64,000 bases of DNA from Datnioides undecimradiatus (lineage: Eukaryota > Chordata > Actinopteri > Lobotiformes > Datnioididae), in assembly GCA_008933995.1 (NCBI GenBank), contig WARS01000032.1:2435001-2499000 (forward strand), in the 5' to 3' direction. Shown here one piece after another: positions 24,421-37,400 of the stretch. The notes beneath the pieces are model-generated. The model was not told the DNA's origin. It saw nothing but the letters and a program-made list of their open reading frames with translations, and ran no database searches. Position 1 is the first letter of the stretch; each line of letters begins with the position of its first letter. A program made the translations under genes and the position numbers.

Positions 24421-27400
24421 TAGCACTCTCATTTCATCGTGATGAATCCACGCAAAAGTTGTGTTGCAATCAAAACTTTGATTGCTCAGTGGAATTTTAA
24501 AGGATTACAGCATGTGTTTAGCTCTGCGTGACAGACAGCAGAGCTTGATAACTAAGCTGTTTTGACATCATTCTTGGTTATTAATAAAGGAAATTGTCTG
24601 CGATCTTCACACTTTGTTATACCCACATTGTTACACAGGCAGTTTATAATGTTAGAACAGCTGCGTGATTGAATTGTTTATATTGCCTGGAGGTGTTTGT
24701 CATATTTTGTTAAAATGACAATTGGAGAAAACCTATGCACACAGTGTTTAGAATAGCAATACTTCATGCTTTGCTGCCGTTTTAATAGATAATTAAACAT
24801 CTGGAAAAGAGACAAAATGAAACACATTAGTTGTTTTGCTGACAGGATTTTTATAATGATACACAATGTGTTTTGTGTCATGGGTACAGTTCTGGTTTAT
24901 TTGTCTGCATCTTCCCCTCCTCCCTGTCATAGCATCAGGATCATCGTGGAGTCATTTAAAGCCTGGCAAGTGAAAATGCCATATATCCAGTTGACAAGAA
25001 CGGGAGGACAAAGCAGCCAACATCTCATTTCCCAGTGGAGTGAGATAGTGGTTGCACAAAGAATTTGTCATCCCGGGTTCAAGATTCTTGAGGTCAAAAG
25101 GAGCCCAGTGCTTTGCGTAACTGTTTGAGGCTGACAACAGCATCCACCAAGTATTCATTTTAGATTTCCTTTTTTGTTTCTTTAACCTTGTCCTGACTTC
25201 TCTGCTGTCTCCCTGTTCCTCTGCACGCCACAGGTAGGCGTGTCTGAGCTATATGAAAAGTGAAAGGGTGTGAGAGTGACAAGGAGACACAGCAGGGAGG
25301 GTCACACATGCCTAAGGTCAGCGCGTGGGTGAAAACAATGTGTCAAAGAGTCTAAATAGCTTAACTGTGTGTAATTTTATAGGATTGTGCAGATACATAA
25401 GATGAGAAAATCAGCAAAGATGAATGCCTCAAGAGAGGTAAAAATATAAAAGGTATGCCAAAGATATAACCATGAAATGCTTGAAATGTTTTCACTACAT
25501 TACACTACATTACATATCAGTTTGAGGACCTAGAGAAAGAGAGAGACAGGAGGAGAGGGAGGCACAAACTGAACTGACGACTTTGTGAAACCAACGCCCT
25601 GAACTGGAATTTTCAGACCATTTAAGCATTACTACCACCTTTTTTTCACATTCAAACTTTTTGAATGCATGTAACTGAAAAAAGAACTTGGCTCAACTTG
25701 TTGCAGAGTAGTTCGGAGAACCTAGTACAGTGACTTCCAAACCTACGATGACAGTCCCATTTATTATAATGATGACTGTTGAAAGACCAGCCTTACACAC
25801 CAAAAACACACCCACCCTAAGACAACACCCAACATTTTCCCCCTGCTAAGCTGAGGTGGGCTTGCCGAAAGCATTTGTCTTTTTCTTTTTCCAAACAAAA
25901 GCAACTGCAAGACTCAACATGTTGAAAAAAAAAATCCAAACGTCAGTCTAATCACAGCTCCCATGCCATGAGAGACGAACTGAACAGTAGGACAGTGAAC
26001 CTTGCTGTACTGCATAATGAGATAGGGAAGATTAACAGGCCATTAATTATAAGCTCTACAACAGAGAGGGTTTGGCCTTATTGTAGGAAAACCTCAGATA
26101 CAAACTTGACTTTAAGTTAGTCAATGTGACGTTTTTAAGGATGTTTTCTTCACAGTTTGTGTGCATAATGCTTTTTTTTTTCTTGGTGTGAGATATGAAT
26201 CTTTCTGAGTGATTTAGGTTTCAGGGCAGTCACCATAGGTGTGGCAAACACTGCAGTTTTTTGTCAAATTTAGTGATAGATACTCATCTGTCGTTGACTG
26301 AAGCCTCCCTCTTGCTTATCCTCTTTTATCTTTTATCCTTTGACCTATAGACCTATAGAGCGTACTAGCATGGATAAAGCATACATATAGTCTGCTTTAT
26401 CCATGCAGATGAATGCCAGGGCATTTTGAGGAGAAAGTAAAAGCTCTGCTGACTGTCTCTTCAGCTTTGAAGTAAATATTTAACTCATTGTTTGCTTTCT
26501 GGAACAAAATCCACAGCAGCCACATTTCCGGGTATCAAAGGTGAATTTGTCACTCATGCGTGCATTACACACAGCAACATCTGGAATATAAATGAAACCT
26601 TAAAAGGACTCACACTAAAACGTCTACCTGATTGCAAGTGGAATATAATGAATCAAAAACAATGCAAGGGCAAGAGCAGGTTAACTCTCACGGATTACAT
26701 CTGGTGATTCAGAGTGACTGTGAGACCTGCTGACACTTGTAGACACGCATGTGATATCATTTCCAGACACTGGCACTGATGTCATTCACTGAGTAAACAG
26801 TGAAAAAAAAAACCTGACAGCTGGTTTATTATCTTGCAGAGACAATTAACATCGTCTCGCTTATTAGTATTATTAATGGTCTGAGTTTCCCCAGCAGCCT
26901 GTTAACATACAGATGGTTCCTCAGACTTTCCATTGCTTAATAGAATGAAAAAATGTGTTCATCGCAACTTTACAGGACCAACAATGGTTCTGTAACTTTA
27001 GCACATGTAAAGCGAAGGTCCTTATATTAACTAAGCAAAATAAATTTGTAAAAAATAGGATCAAATGTAGGGTAAGTCGTCAGGATTTTCAAAATAGTGA
27101 ATCCAGAGACCACAGCTCATGAAAAAACTGAGAATATAAATTCCAGTATATCCCATTATCTCATTTTATTTTAATTAATTGCTTTATTTTTTTCCCCTGG
27201 ATAAACAGTGAAATAATTAGCTTAGGTATATCAGAATCAGCCTAAACTCTTCAGGTCAGGTCTGGGATAAAAGGAAAGGGCGTAGGGTGTTCACAGTGAT
27301 TTCTGGCTGAAAAAACCTTTGTTATGACTGTCTCATCCTTCTCAAGTATTCGCCTTATCTGCTAAAAGATTAACTCAAGGCTTTTTACAGTATTTGTGCA

Positions 27401-30400
27401 TCAGTGTGTGTACCTTTATATGGTCTTGCGCAGTCCATGCTATTGTTTTCTCTCTCTATCTAAGGTAGTGTTAACCCCAAAGTAACAATTTATTACCCTG
27501 GTCTTGGACTTTGAGTTTAAGGTGCACTAAAACTATATTTATATGGTTACATTGTTCCTTAATATATGGATGTGTATGTGATACTCATGACTGCTTGTGA
27601 ATCGATTGAATAAAGAGTAGAAATGCAGACACATACACTGGTATCTGACCGTGAAAATGAAAAAAAAAACAACCAACACGTGTTCTCACATCAGAGCAGT
27701 TTGAAATTACTCACTGCACAGTGAAAGCTGAGGCACACCTGTGGATTTTGATTCTGTTTAACAGCTCATGGGTAACCAGCCGGTTTATCACACACAGACA
27801 GCCAGATGGACAGACACACACATACACACACTGACTCATAGCAACGGGTTGGGGCGGGTCCTGGACACACCTGAATTAGTTGCTAGGGAGGGAGACAAGT
27901 AGTTTTGAATGATAACAAATAGCACAGTGAGATATTGTGACGGTACAACGGTCGACTGGTTTCTGTTGGCGCACAGCCATGTGATAATTTCGGTACACAC
28001 TGGAAGGCATTGTCTGTGTGTCTGATTTGATGTGTAAAGGATGCAGATAAAATAAATTCGGTCATTAATGTTTTTTGTATGACTGGACAACACTCGAGGA
28101 GGCAAAAGGAAACAAAGTCTATTTAATTTTACGAACATATGTATTATTAAATACTGTTTAAACATAAAACCGTTTATGTCACCTGGTTGTTGCAGGATAT
28201 GCCACAGGCTACAAATGCTTTAGTGACAAGAAAGCAGTGCAGTTGTTCCAGTTTACCTGCAGGGGTCATCAGTGTGTAACAAAACACTGCAGGCCACTCA
28301 GAGCCCCGCAGTCATCTTTCTGGGGCCACTCAGTATCTGTCTTGCCTGCTACACATGCAGCATAATCTAAGAGCTAGTTGCTAATTCTTGTAATATATAT
28401 AAAATGTGAAATAGAGGTAACATTAAGGTCTGCTTCAGTGTAATTATTTACCATTTGTGTTTTTTTAATAATAATAATCATTAAATAAAGAAGACTCATT
28501 CATTTAATTTATTAAAGCTAAATTAAATGTGCATGTTTCAACATCTTCAGTTAAAAAACATATGCACTAGCACATGTTGGCCAGGAGGGTGAAGCATTGC
28601 TAAACATACTGTGGATGAAGTAGGAGTGCGCTATCACATGGTCAGCCAAATATAGGCTGTCAAGCTGGTGGGTGTGAATCAAACATGACCAACACTGACC
28701 TTTGTTGTTATAAATATTGTTCAGTTCAGTCCTAGTTCAGTCCCATTAGGCTTCCTTAAATCTTTCACAATAAGTGTATCAACTCAAAAAATAATCATGG
28801 TTATACTTCCAGACATATGTGTTGAGGTCACATCTAAGTGGTCATTAAAATAATCAGTTAATGTTCTAATATAATGACGTGTAATGTTACTTCATTAGTG
28901 TATATAGTTACGTTTTATAAAATGAGCGCAGGGATTTCAGTAGAACGTAGGCATGCAATTGTAAAATACTAAAATAGTTAATAATCTTATTAAATTGATT
29001 TTGTCAATCAAATCATGTAATACTGCATGTAATCGAAAGATGATCTGTTGTCATACAGAATGCCTCTCCTAGTTCTAATAGGACATACTTGATAAAGAGT
29101 TTATAAGTTGGCTTTATTGATGGGTAATTAATAATGTATTAATGCTTCATAGATTATCAATAAGCTATTAATAAGGTAACTGTTGAAGCTGCCAGGATGT
29201 GAAAAGATCTGCTTGTTAGTGTTTTTTTCTCCTCCAGCACAAGTTGCTCTTGTTTTTTCAAGTTAATTGCCTAGATTCCTCAATGTTTAGTTCAACCACT
29301 GAGCCACTGCTAAAAGAGCTGAAAATCATCTGAGGCTAAATCAATTTACAATGTACTAATTCACATCTCCTGACCTAATAAATACTTATATTGAAAGAAC
29401 TTCATTATTAATGTCCAGAGCTGCTCTGTGTGTCCAGGTTATATGCAGGCAGCCTAGATCCGCTCCCTGCATCCTCTCCTGATTCCTGGCACCCTTTGGC
29501 TGGTCTTTACAGGTCCACCCACTGTCTTTTTCTAACAGCAGTCAGGATCTGTAGCATATCATCACCAGCTGCCACTTTTCTGTGCTTTTGTTGACTTCTT
29601 GATCACTTTATTTACAATAAACTTTGCTTTGCAAATTATGGTTATTGTGGGACTTTATGTTGCTTGCCTTAAACCAGGGCTGTAACAGTGACGTGTAATG
29701 TGTATAAGCACAGACTTGTTGGAGTATTGTAATGTGAGAAATTGATTCAACTTAAAAAGTAACTTATTGTTTATCTAAAACACATCCATATAGACATTGG
29801 TACTTTGCTGAAGGGCACCTTGGCAGGACCCTGGAGGTGACCTGGCACCTCTCTGGCAACCAGTTCTCACTCCATACTGATTGGTCCATGCTGTCTACCA
29901 ACAAAGTAGAACATAATAAGGCTTACAATCCATGCATTATTTGCTTGTCTCTCAGTTACTCAGACTCGAACTATGGAGGAACCATCAAAATATAATGTTA
30001 ATATAGGGCCACTCCTTTATGCTGCCTTCACACACTGCTCACATAGGTAATTTTGTCTTGTGTTACAGAGGTTTTTTTTCACTCTCATCTTATATTTTGA
30101 ACATAAAATAAGATCTATCCCCTGTTGATCTGCACTATGCATTTTAAGCCATTTGCATTTGTTTCTGTATTTTTCAAAATAACTTACTTACCCTTCTTAT
30201 CTTACAATATTTGAAATAACACCACAGACTCCAAAATACTGGCTCTTGTGACTTCTTTTGCAAAATGTTTGGAATTCTAGTTCGTCAGAAATCAGAATGT
30301 GTGGGAACAGTGGTTGCCATGGTTTGATTTGATTTTATTCACCATAAAATAATAAATCCCACACCTAACATGGTTCCAAAAATGCATAGCAAGAACAGAT

Positions 30401-30640
30401 AGTCAAAAGTGTTTATTAAAGTATTTATTAAAATATACAAACTACCCATGTCTTTTTTATTTTTAATAAAATATCATAAAAAACAATATTATCGTCAATT
30501 TTCATCAGATCATTTGCTCTTTTCCTGCACCGAGAATGAGCATTTTCCTTTCAAAGTGGTTACCAGTGGTTAAAGGTGGCCATATTGGGGTAGAGTCAAC
30601 AGTACACAGCTTTTATGGGCAGGTGTGTTACCTGTGGCTC
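24421..30640. other. Intergenic region between divergent dsp and slc22a23
   Basis: About 6.2 kb of AT-rich DNA between the two head-to-head genes. No open frame with recognisable homology is present. It holds a perfect hairpin at 26368-26406, CA-rich tracts near 27810-27835 and a possible repeat fragment near 28968-29010. Regulatory elements for either gene may lie here but none can be named from sequence. Confidence 0.6.
26368..26406. repeat. Perfect 14-bp inverted repeat with 11-nt loop
   Basis: The arms GCATGGATAAAGCA (26368-26381) and TGCTTTATCCATGC (26393-26406) are exactly complementary around an 11-base spacer. A short tandem duplication (GACCTATAGACCTATAG) precedes it. The function is unknown. 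Confidence 0.85.
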
Positions 30641-30993
30641 CCTCAAGAAGGAAGCACTTCCCAGGGCTCTGCTGCCACAGCTGACCGACGGAGTAACCAA
30701 TGAATCAGACGACGGGATAGATTATGAAGTAGTTTTCCTCGCCACTGCTCATAACTGACCGCAGTCCGCCTTTTGTTTTCGCAGTCAGTCAGTCCCGCAC
30801 GGGTTTTTGGTGGCAGACGGAGGGAAGTGCTTCCTGATACTAGAGAGGTGCGTCTTATTTCCATTCCAGTGATTGACTGCGCACGGCTTTCACCGGCGGA
30901 ACTGGGGGCATTGACGCATTGTGGAGTCGACAGGGGGTAGCACTGCAACCCCGGCTTCGCTACACAACGGAGGCATCTATCGGCGAGACCGCG
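30641..30993 (+). promoter_or_regulatory. slc22a23: slc22a23 5' UTR and CpG-rich promoter region
   Basis: CpG and GC content rise sharply from about 30650 into exon 1, typical of a CpG-type promoter. No TATA box was identified and the start site is not fixed. Two very short upstream frames precede the main ATG: 30700-30720 (six codons plus stop) and 30724-30732 (two codons plus stop). They matter only if transcription starts upstream of about 30695. Confidence 0.5.
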
Positions 30994-31431
30994 ATGGCCG
31001 TGGTGCAGCTCGACACGGAGGACCATCAACCTGAGAACGGCTTCGTGTCCCCCGAAACCACGTCGCCGGGGCTGCTGACACGCATCGACGATTCCGTGCT
31101 GCCATTTCTCGGGGGATTTGGGAAGTACCAGAAACAGCTGATCGTGCTGACATGGATTCCGGCTATATTTATTGGATTCAGCCAGTACTCTGATAATTTC
31201 CTCCTCGCCCAGCCAAACAACACATGTGTCCAACCTTTGGCAAACCTGACTAATCAGACTGCGGGTCATTCCTCGTTGCTGGACAGTCCAAAAAACATCA
31301 GCGCGCGGGCAGCACCTTTTTATGGCAATGGAAGTTACAGCACCCACAATGACACGAACAACATGCAGTGTAGGTGCAGTGAGTGGACATTCGAGCTGCA
31401 CACGGGACTTGTGCAGAATGTTGTTACCAAG
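30994..31431 (+). CDS. slc22a23: slc22a23 exon 1: TM1 and glycosylated loop
   Basis: 146 codons. A short cytosolic N terminus leads to SVLPFLGGFGKYQKQ, TM1 at about residues 48-70 (ending GFSQYSDNFLL), then a loop at 71-146. The loop has sequons at Asn 75, 84, 87, 101, 112 and 119, and Cys at 78, 126 and 128, and ends GLVQNVVTK. The donor is ACCAAG/GTAAGC. Human has about 75 residues before the equivalent SVLPFLGG; here there are 33. Confidence 0.95.
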
Positions 31432-34400
31432 GTAAGCTGTCCATCTCGAGGATGGGCACCCTTTCCATCATATTCTGTTATGCATATGCGATACCCTATC
31501 CACTCTAATCCTCTCAGAGTCGATTTACGTTAGTGAAGGGAAAGAAACTGCCACTTCTAGACACTACACGCGCAATTTTTAATAAATATCGCTTTAAAGC
31601 AGCAGCACTCTAATATTTAATACAAAATCATGCCCAGGTATTGTTCTTTGACAGCTTCTGGATAGTGGTTGTCGTTATGCCTCCATTATTGCATCAGAGG
31701 CGTGCATTTCTCCACACCAGCACCAGAGTCACAGGGATCCACAGAGGCAAAAAAAAAAAAAAAAAAAAAAAAAATTGGCTCACGCTGAATCCGAAACTAA
31801 GTAGGAGTCTATAGGTGAGAGCCTGCATCGTGCTGACAGTGAGTCATCGCAACAGCTGACACAAAGTGTGACCTGTCGCGGAGAGACGCCACCATTGGCA
31901 CATTGGGCAAAAACTGCCAGGGCTGGTGGAATTTGCCGGTTGTCGTAATGGACATAATAGACGTGGAGCGTTTGATTTGGAGCAAAGGTCATTAGTGCAC
32001 TCTCTAGAATAATGCAACCCCATCCCTGGGCAAACATCACCCGCCCCTATAACTGCCCTAAACAAACACCAGTGAGATATTCTTACGGCTTTTATTCTGG
32101 TCGCTTTTGGTGTGAACGATGCCTTGCCTCCTATCGCATCACAGTGATGTTGGGATATTCCAATCTCAACAGGCCAGGCGAGGAGAGAGCATAAACCTGG
32201 AGCCATCATAGCTGATGTGCTGGCTGGAGCAGGAGGGGTTTTTATATCTCATTACACCCATCAGCTTTTCTCCCATTGAGGATGCTGCATGCTTCTATCA
32301 AGATATCAAGTTTTGTTTTTGTGTCAGAAGAAAAGCATGAAACTTTGACCCAAAGGCCTCTCCAGGTTTACTGTACATTAATATTGATGTGGTAATATGA
32401 TTTAATCATTAGAGAAAGGACTCATATTCTTATTACAGTTAAGACCTTTGAAATGGAATCAATAGATATTATTCAGCATTCGGATTTGCTTGTAAAAAAA
32501 AGTCTGAAATGTTGATACACACCCCGATAAACTTGTAATAAATTGCATTTTAATCTGCAGCATCTTTGCCACTAAAGAGTCTGGCATGCATGCCACAATC
32601 ACAAGGCTTATCGGGAAGAGTTAGATCTGAAGCCGGGCTTTGAGGCTTCCCTGTGTGCTTTAGGAGGGGGAGTTGTGGCACCCTCAGCTCACGTCCACTG
32701 TGATGCCAACAGCCCATCTGCGTATCACTGATAATGTCCCCATTTAAATGAAGCAAATAAAATGCAGCCGTGGCTTTTTAATTGAGGGCTGAGCCAGGGG
32801 GGACAGTTTAAGTCTTGATTTTATTTACTGCTCGCAAGGGTAATTTTGGTATGTGGGGTTGCATGAACTAAGGCCAGGCTGATAACCAGTTTTTAAAAAT
32901 GTTCTCAAACTGCAGCTGAATATGAAATCATATACGAGAGGAATCTCAGTTCTCTCACGGGTAAACAGACGAAGAGAGGTTATGAATATGAAGGCATTTG
33001 GATGAAAACACTGCTCTTTGTCCTCTCATGCTGGTGTTGTAACCTGTAGATGCTAATATTTGTGTTGATTTTGCACACATACAGAGAATGTCATGTTGAC
33101 ACTACCACCACTGCAGATCGGTGACAGGCCGTTAAAAGTTGGTAAAAGCATTTCTGGCTGTGCTCGTCTTCCCTGACCCATGCAGCCCACATTCTGACAA
33201 GGTCACCGCCAGGAGAAATTGAATCAGGCGGCATGCAGGCGAATCCCCAAATGGAGCCAAAAATGGAGCTGAATTGACCCTCTAACTTGTCACTTTCCAC
33301 AACCTGTCTCTCACTCTACCAATGCCTTGCTTCACCACCACAGCACAGAGACTAGGATGTGACACTACAGCAGGAAGTGATGACTTGGCATTTCTCCTTG
33401 TGTTTGGATTGCATAGGCATAACTGCACATGACTGGGCTCAGCTATCTGTGACATCTGATCCCTAATAGGCAGAGCAGAGTGCCAACACTGAGGAAACGT
33501 GGCGGTGTCTCAGTCAAAATGTACCAACACATTCTAGCCCCATGACTCTGCTAACCCTCAGTAGCACATGAGGTAAACATGTAAATATATGTAGATGCTT
33601 TCATGTGGGCTTTGCCTCAAGAATCAGTAGCAAAGGAGCACATTTCTGCTCACTCAGGCTCAGAAAGAAGGCTTTGATGGAGGTGGTTGGAGGTTGAGGT
33701 GGCGGTGAAGGATCCAAAGTGGTTAATGTGGAGACCCATCCTAATTGAGTCTAAGCTCTCCTCAGGGTCCATCATAATTGGACTGAGCCTTAGAAATGAG
33801 AAAGTATCATTACTCAGAGATAGATAGAGTCTCTCTGCAACCTACTCTTCTCAGCTCCCATTCAGATGGGTAGCAGCTGCAGAGGCAGATCTAAATAGTG
33901 GCCTGAGAATGTCTTTTGATGCAAAGATTAACCTTGACACTGATCCCTGTGAAAATTTGGTTCTTGTATTTCGATCAAAGACAGTGATTAATGATGATTT
34001 CAGCATCTTAAAGTGAATGTGGAATTCCCATTTTAACTTCAGCAACTGGTGCAAAACTATGACAGCATCCTGCGTTCAAGCTGTTTCTAATTTTGTGTAG
34101 TTAATATGATATCAGAAAAGCATTCCTTCAGAGCATGTTGTTGTTTTTTAGGTTGATTATTTTGTCCGAAACTCTGACAAAACAGTCAAAACCCCAAAGA
34201 TGTTCCACTTAAATTGAATCTGTGAATGGAATGGAAGCTGGAAACAGCCATGCATTTTTGATTAATAATTGACTCACTTAAATTGCCTAGTCAGTTAATC
34301 AGACAGTTTATCGAAAAAAACATAAGCAATTAAAACATTTTAAGATGTGAGGTTGGACATTTCATCAAGTAATTAAGTGAAATAATGGGCTTCTTGCCAG

Positions 34401-37400
34401 TTTTTAGCATTTTTCTTAGAATGTAGGTTAGAGTATTGTATGTAAGTGATAAGGAAGATATGTTGTAAAAGCACGTTTGTGGGTACACCCAGGCCCAGTA
34501 TCACTGTGCTGGAGGTTGCACACCCATAGATCTGAAAGATGATACTGTAGTTGAACACCCATGCAGGCCTCTCTGCTCTGTGTCCCTTCATACTGTTTAC
34601 CCAGCTGGTTGGCTCCTTCCACAGACCTCGGATCAGTGTGGGACACTTTGAAATGGTCTCAGCTGTCGAAAGGCGATGACCCCCACTGCAGATACCCAGT
34701 CAGCACACAATGACAGCCACTCAAAGATGCTTGTGACTAAAAGATAAAACTGTGTTGAGGCCCTGTGTGTGTGTGTGCGCTGCGGGCTTGTTTCTGATAA
34801 GTGTGCTGTTTTGTAACAGGGAGGGGTGAACATTATGGGGTCTCTCGACCAACGCCAGTGGTTTAAGTTTTTTTTCATTTTTTTTTAAATAAAATTGTGT
34901 GACAGAATTCAAGCTGTAAGAGTGTTGGTCAGTCGTTAATATCGGGCCTCTTCAGTGACAGATGTGTAGTTATGGGTCTTGACTGTCAACAAAAAGAGGC
35001 ACTGAATAATTGACAAAGTTTTGTTGTTTCACCATCTGTCACTGTTAGTCGATGAAAAAATTAGCTGCCATCAGCCATCTTGTCAAACACGTTTGTGTTT
35101 TTCCAGTTTCCGTATTGTGTAGTTCCGATGCTACAGTTGAATGACAGTTACTCGAAACATGGTCACACCTAGAAAACATAAACATGCTCTCATACCATAA
35201 GTCCCCCAGGCTACATCTGCAATTTCATATATCTGCATATTGTTTCCTTGTTGATTTCTTGGAAAGTAAATATATGTCATTTATTTATCTTTTTGCTTGT
35301 CCCTTTATTTGAAGTCCTGTGCTATTCTCTTTAGCTCGCACATAAGCTACCACCACATTATAGGAGTTCGACCCCTTACACTGAGGCAGTGATGCCAAAA
35401 CTTGCACTTGGAAGCAGAAAGAGTCTGATAACCACGGTGACGGTCTGTTGCTAGGCAGTAACTATGCAGCAGTCTCTCCATGTGTTTTCTGCCTTCTCCT
35501 CACTGCTTTTAAGCATCCATATCCCCCTCTCTTTAGCCTGTTATCCTTTCCTATACTTTTCTTTACTCTTTTCATTGCTGTACATCTATTTAAATGTTCT
35601 TTTTCTACATTGTATAATCCTGTATTTCTCCCTTCTCCTGTGCTTTCCTCCAGCTCCCTCTCTTTCCCCTCTCCTGCTCCCACTCCTTTGAACCCCCCTC
35701 CCCACCCACCACTCTGTAGTTCAACGAGTGCAGAAATGTGCAGCTGTAGTTGAGAGCGTCTTCATCGGCGCTAATGAGACTCACTGGTGTACACCAATCA
35801 TTGGTGGCCAGTTGTTTGAGAGAGAGGGGTCAGCAGACACCCAGGGGGATATGAACTGATTTGCTTTTGGACGCTCGTTGTTCATGCATTTTCTGTCAGC
35901 TGTAATAGATTTAAACCCTACACACTGGCTTCCATCTCATTACTCCCAAATGAGCAGGACAATAGCAAGGGAGCAACTGACAGAAATAATAGGGGCATAG
36001 CAGACAAGCTATGTGGTTTTGACTCATGCTTTCACTGAATCGCAGTAACCTGGGATTTCTTTGCTCTGCTATGAGACTTTCCTCTTGTGCTAATAGCAAC
36101 GTGGATGCTCATCAATGATGGTGTGTATGAGCTTGGTCAGAGTGTTCGCCAGGAGAGATAACCTGGTTAATAATACATGCAAAGTGATGCTTTTAAATAA
36201 AACACATTATGATACTGTGGCTATTAAAATCTGCCGTATGTGGCCCATTTGGCTCCACGTTTTAACAGCACTTAGCACTTGTATGACACAGCTGCAGTAT
36301 CTGTGGCATGTGACTCGGGAATGCTCATATGTTGGTACTTTACAGCCTTGGTCATCTGTCTGTGGTCACCCGCAGCAGTGAGTTCTGCACAGTCAACTCA
36401 CTGTCATCCAGCTGTGCAGTGCCGGTCCTTGCATAATCGCAGACTCAAGGTTTAATTTCAGTGTATATGCTGGTTTGTCACAGACCTGTGTGAGGGCAGC
36501 TTTAGTGTTTATTTTTTAGCACCCTTGCTTTTGCAGTGATTGTGCAACAGGAACTTGTTTCCCTCCCTCTGTCTTTTTCTCTGCTGACATCGATACTGAA
36601 ACCATGAATGAGTGGCATGCCTGGATCATGTGATGACTGGGTGGCTCTGGGTAATCCTGGAGCGTTCCATTCTGCACGAGTCACTATGGTAGAGGTTATG
36701 AGAGGTTAGAGCTCCTCGGAGAAAAATGTCAGAATAAACCACACGTTGTTTTGCAAAATGGGGTTGAGCTGCCTGCATGAAAAAAATATGATGATATGAA
36801 AATATGATGATTATTATATGTTTCCATATTTATTATAGTAATTATTTTTGTATTTCAATCTGAAGTTATCTTGCTGTTTGGTTTATAAAAGAGGCACAGT
36901 TAAGGTCAGTGTTGATCAGCCTCCCATGCACTATGCACCTGCTATAGCCACCACGCCCCTGTCTGTTCCTTCCTGCTGCTTCTGTCAGCACAGACAGCTG
37001 GGAGGCATATGGTGCCAAAAGACCCCTAATATCCACCTCCTCACTGAAATTCATCTTTTGATCCTCTCAGGATCATCTGCTCAACTGGGACGATCAAGTG
37101 GTGATTTCAGTGGGAGTGGAAGTTGGGGTTCAATTTTTTGTCTTATTGAGTTTCTCCATTTTTTTTGGCACCATTGTTGTGAGGGGAAAAATGGTGTGTT
37201 TGAGTCAAAAGCAGGTGCACAAGGCATTTTTTGCACTCCAGGAATCCCTCTGCTGCTTGAGTGAAAGGTTTTGCTCACAGAGGAAAGTAAAAAGACTGAA
37301 ATGTGTCTGTTTTGCTGCATAGCATTTCGACACACAACAGGGGAGGCTTGAATAAATAATAAAATAAGAAATGTCATCTTATGTGCATGTAATGATTTTT

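Noticed and set aside
30919-30993. An in-frame N-terminal extension of slc22a23 upstream of the ATG
   Set aside because: The frame is open but begins at TTG, not ATG. The ATG at 30994 has a strong Kozak context, so the extension is treated as 5' UTR.
30643-31401. A 252-codon open frame on the minus strand overlapping slc22a23 exon 1 and its 5' region
   Set aside because: It is antisense to a proven coding exon in CpG-rich DNA, where stops are rare. It has no recognisable domain, and its sequence is explained by the opposite strand.
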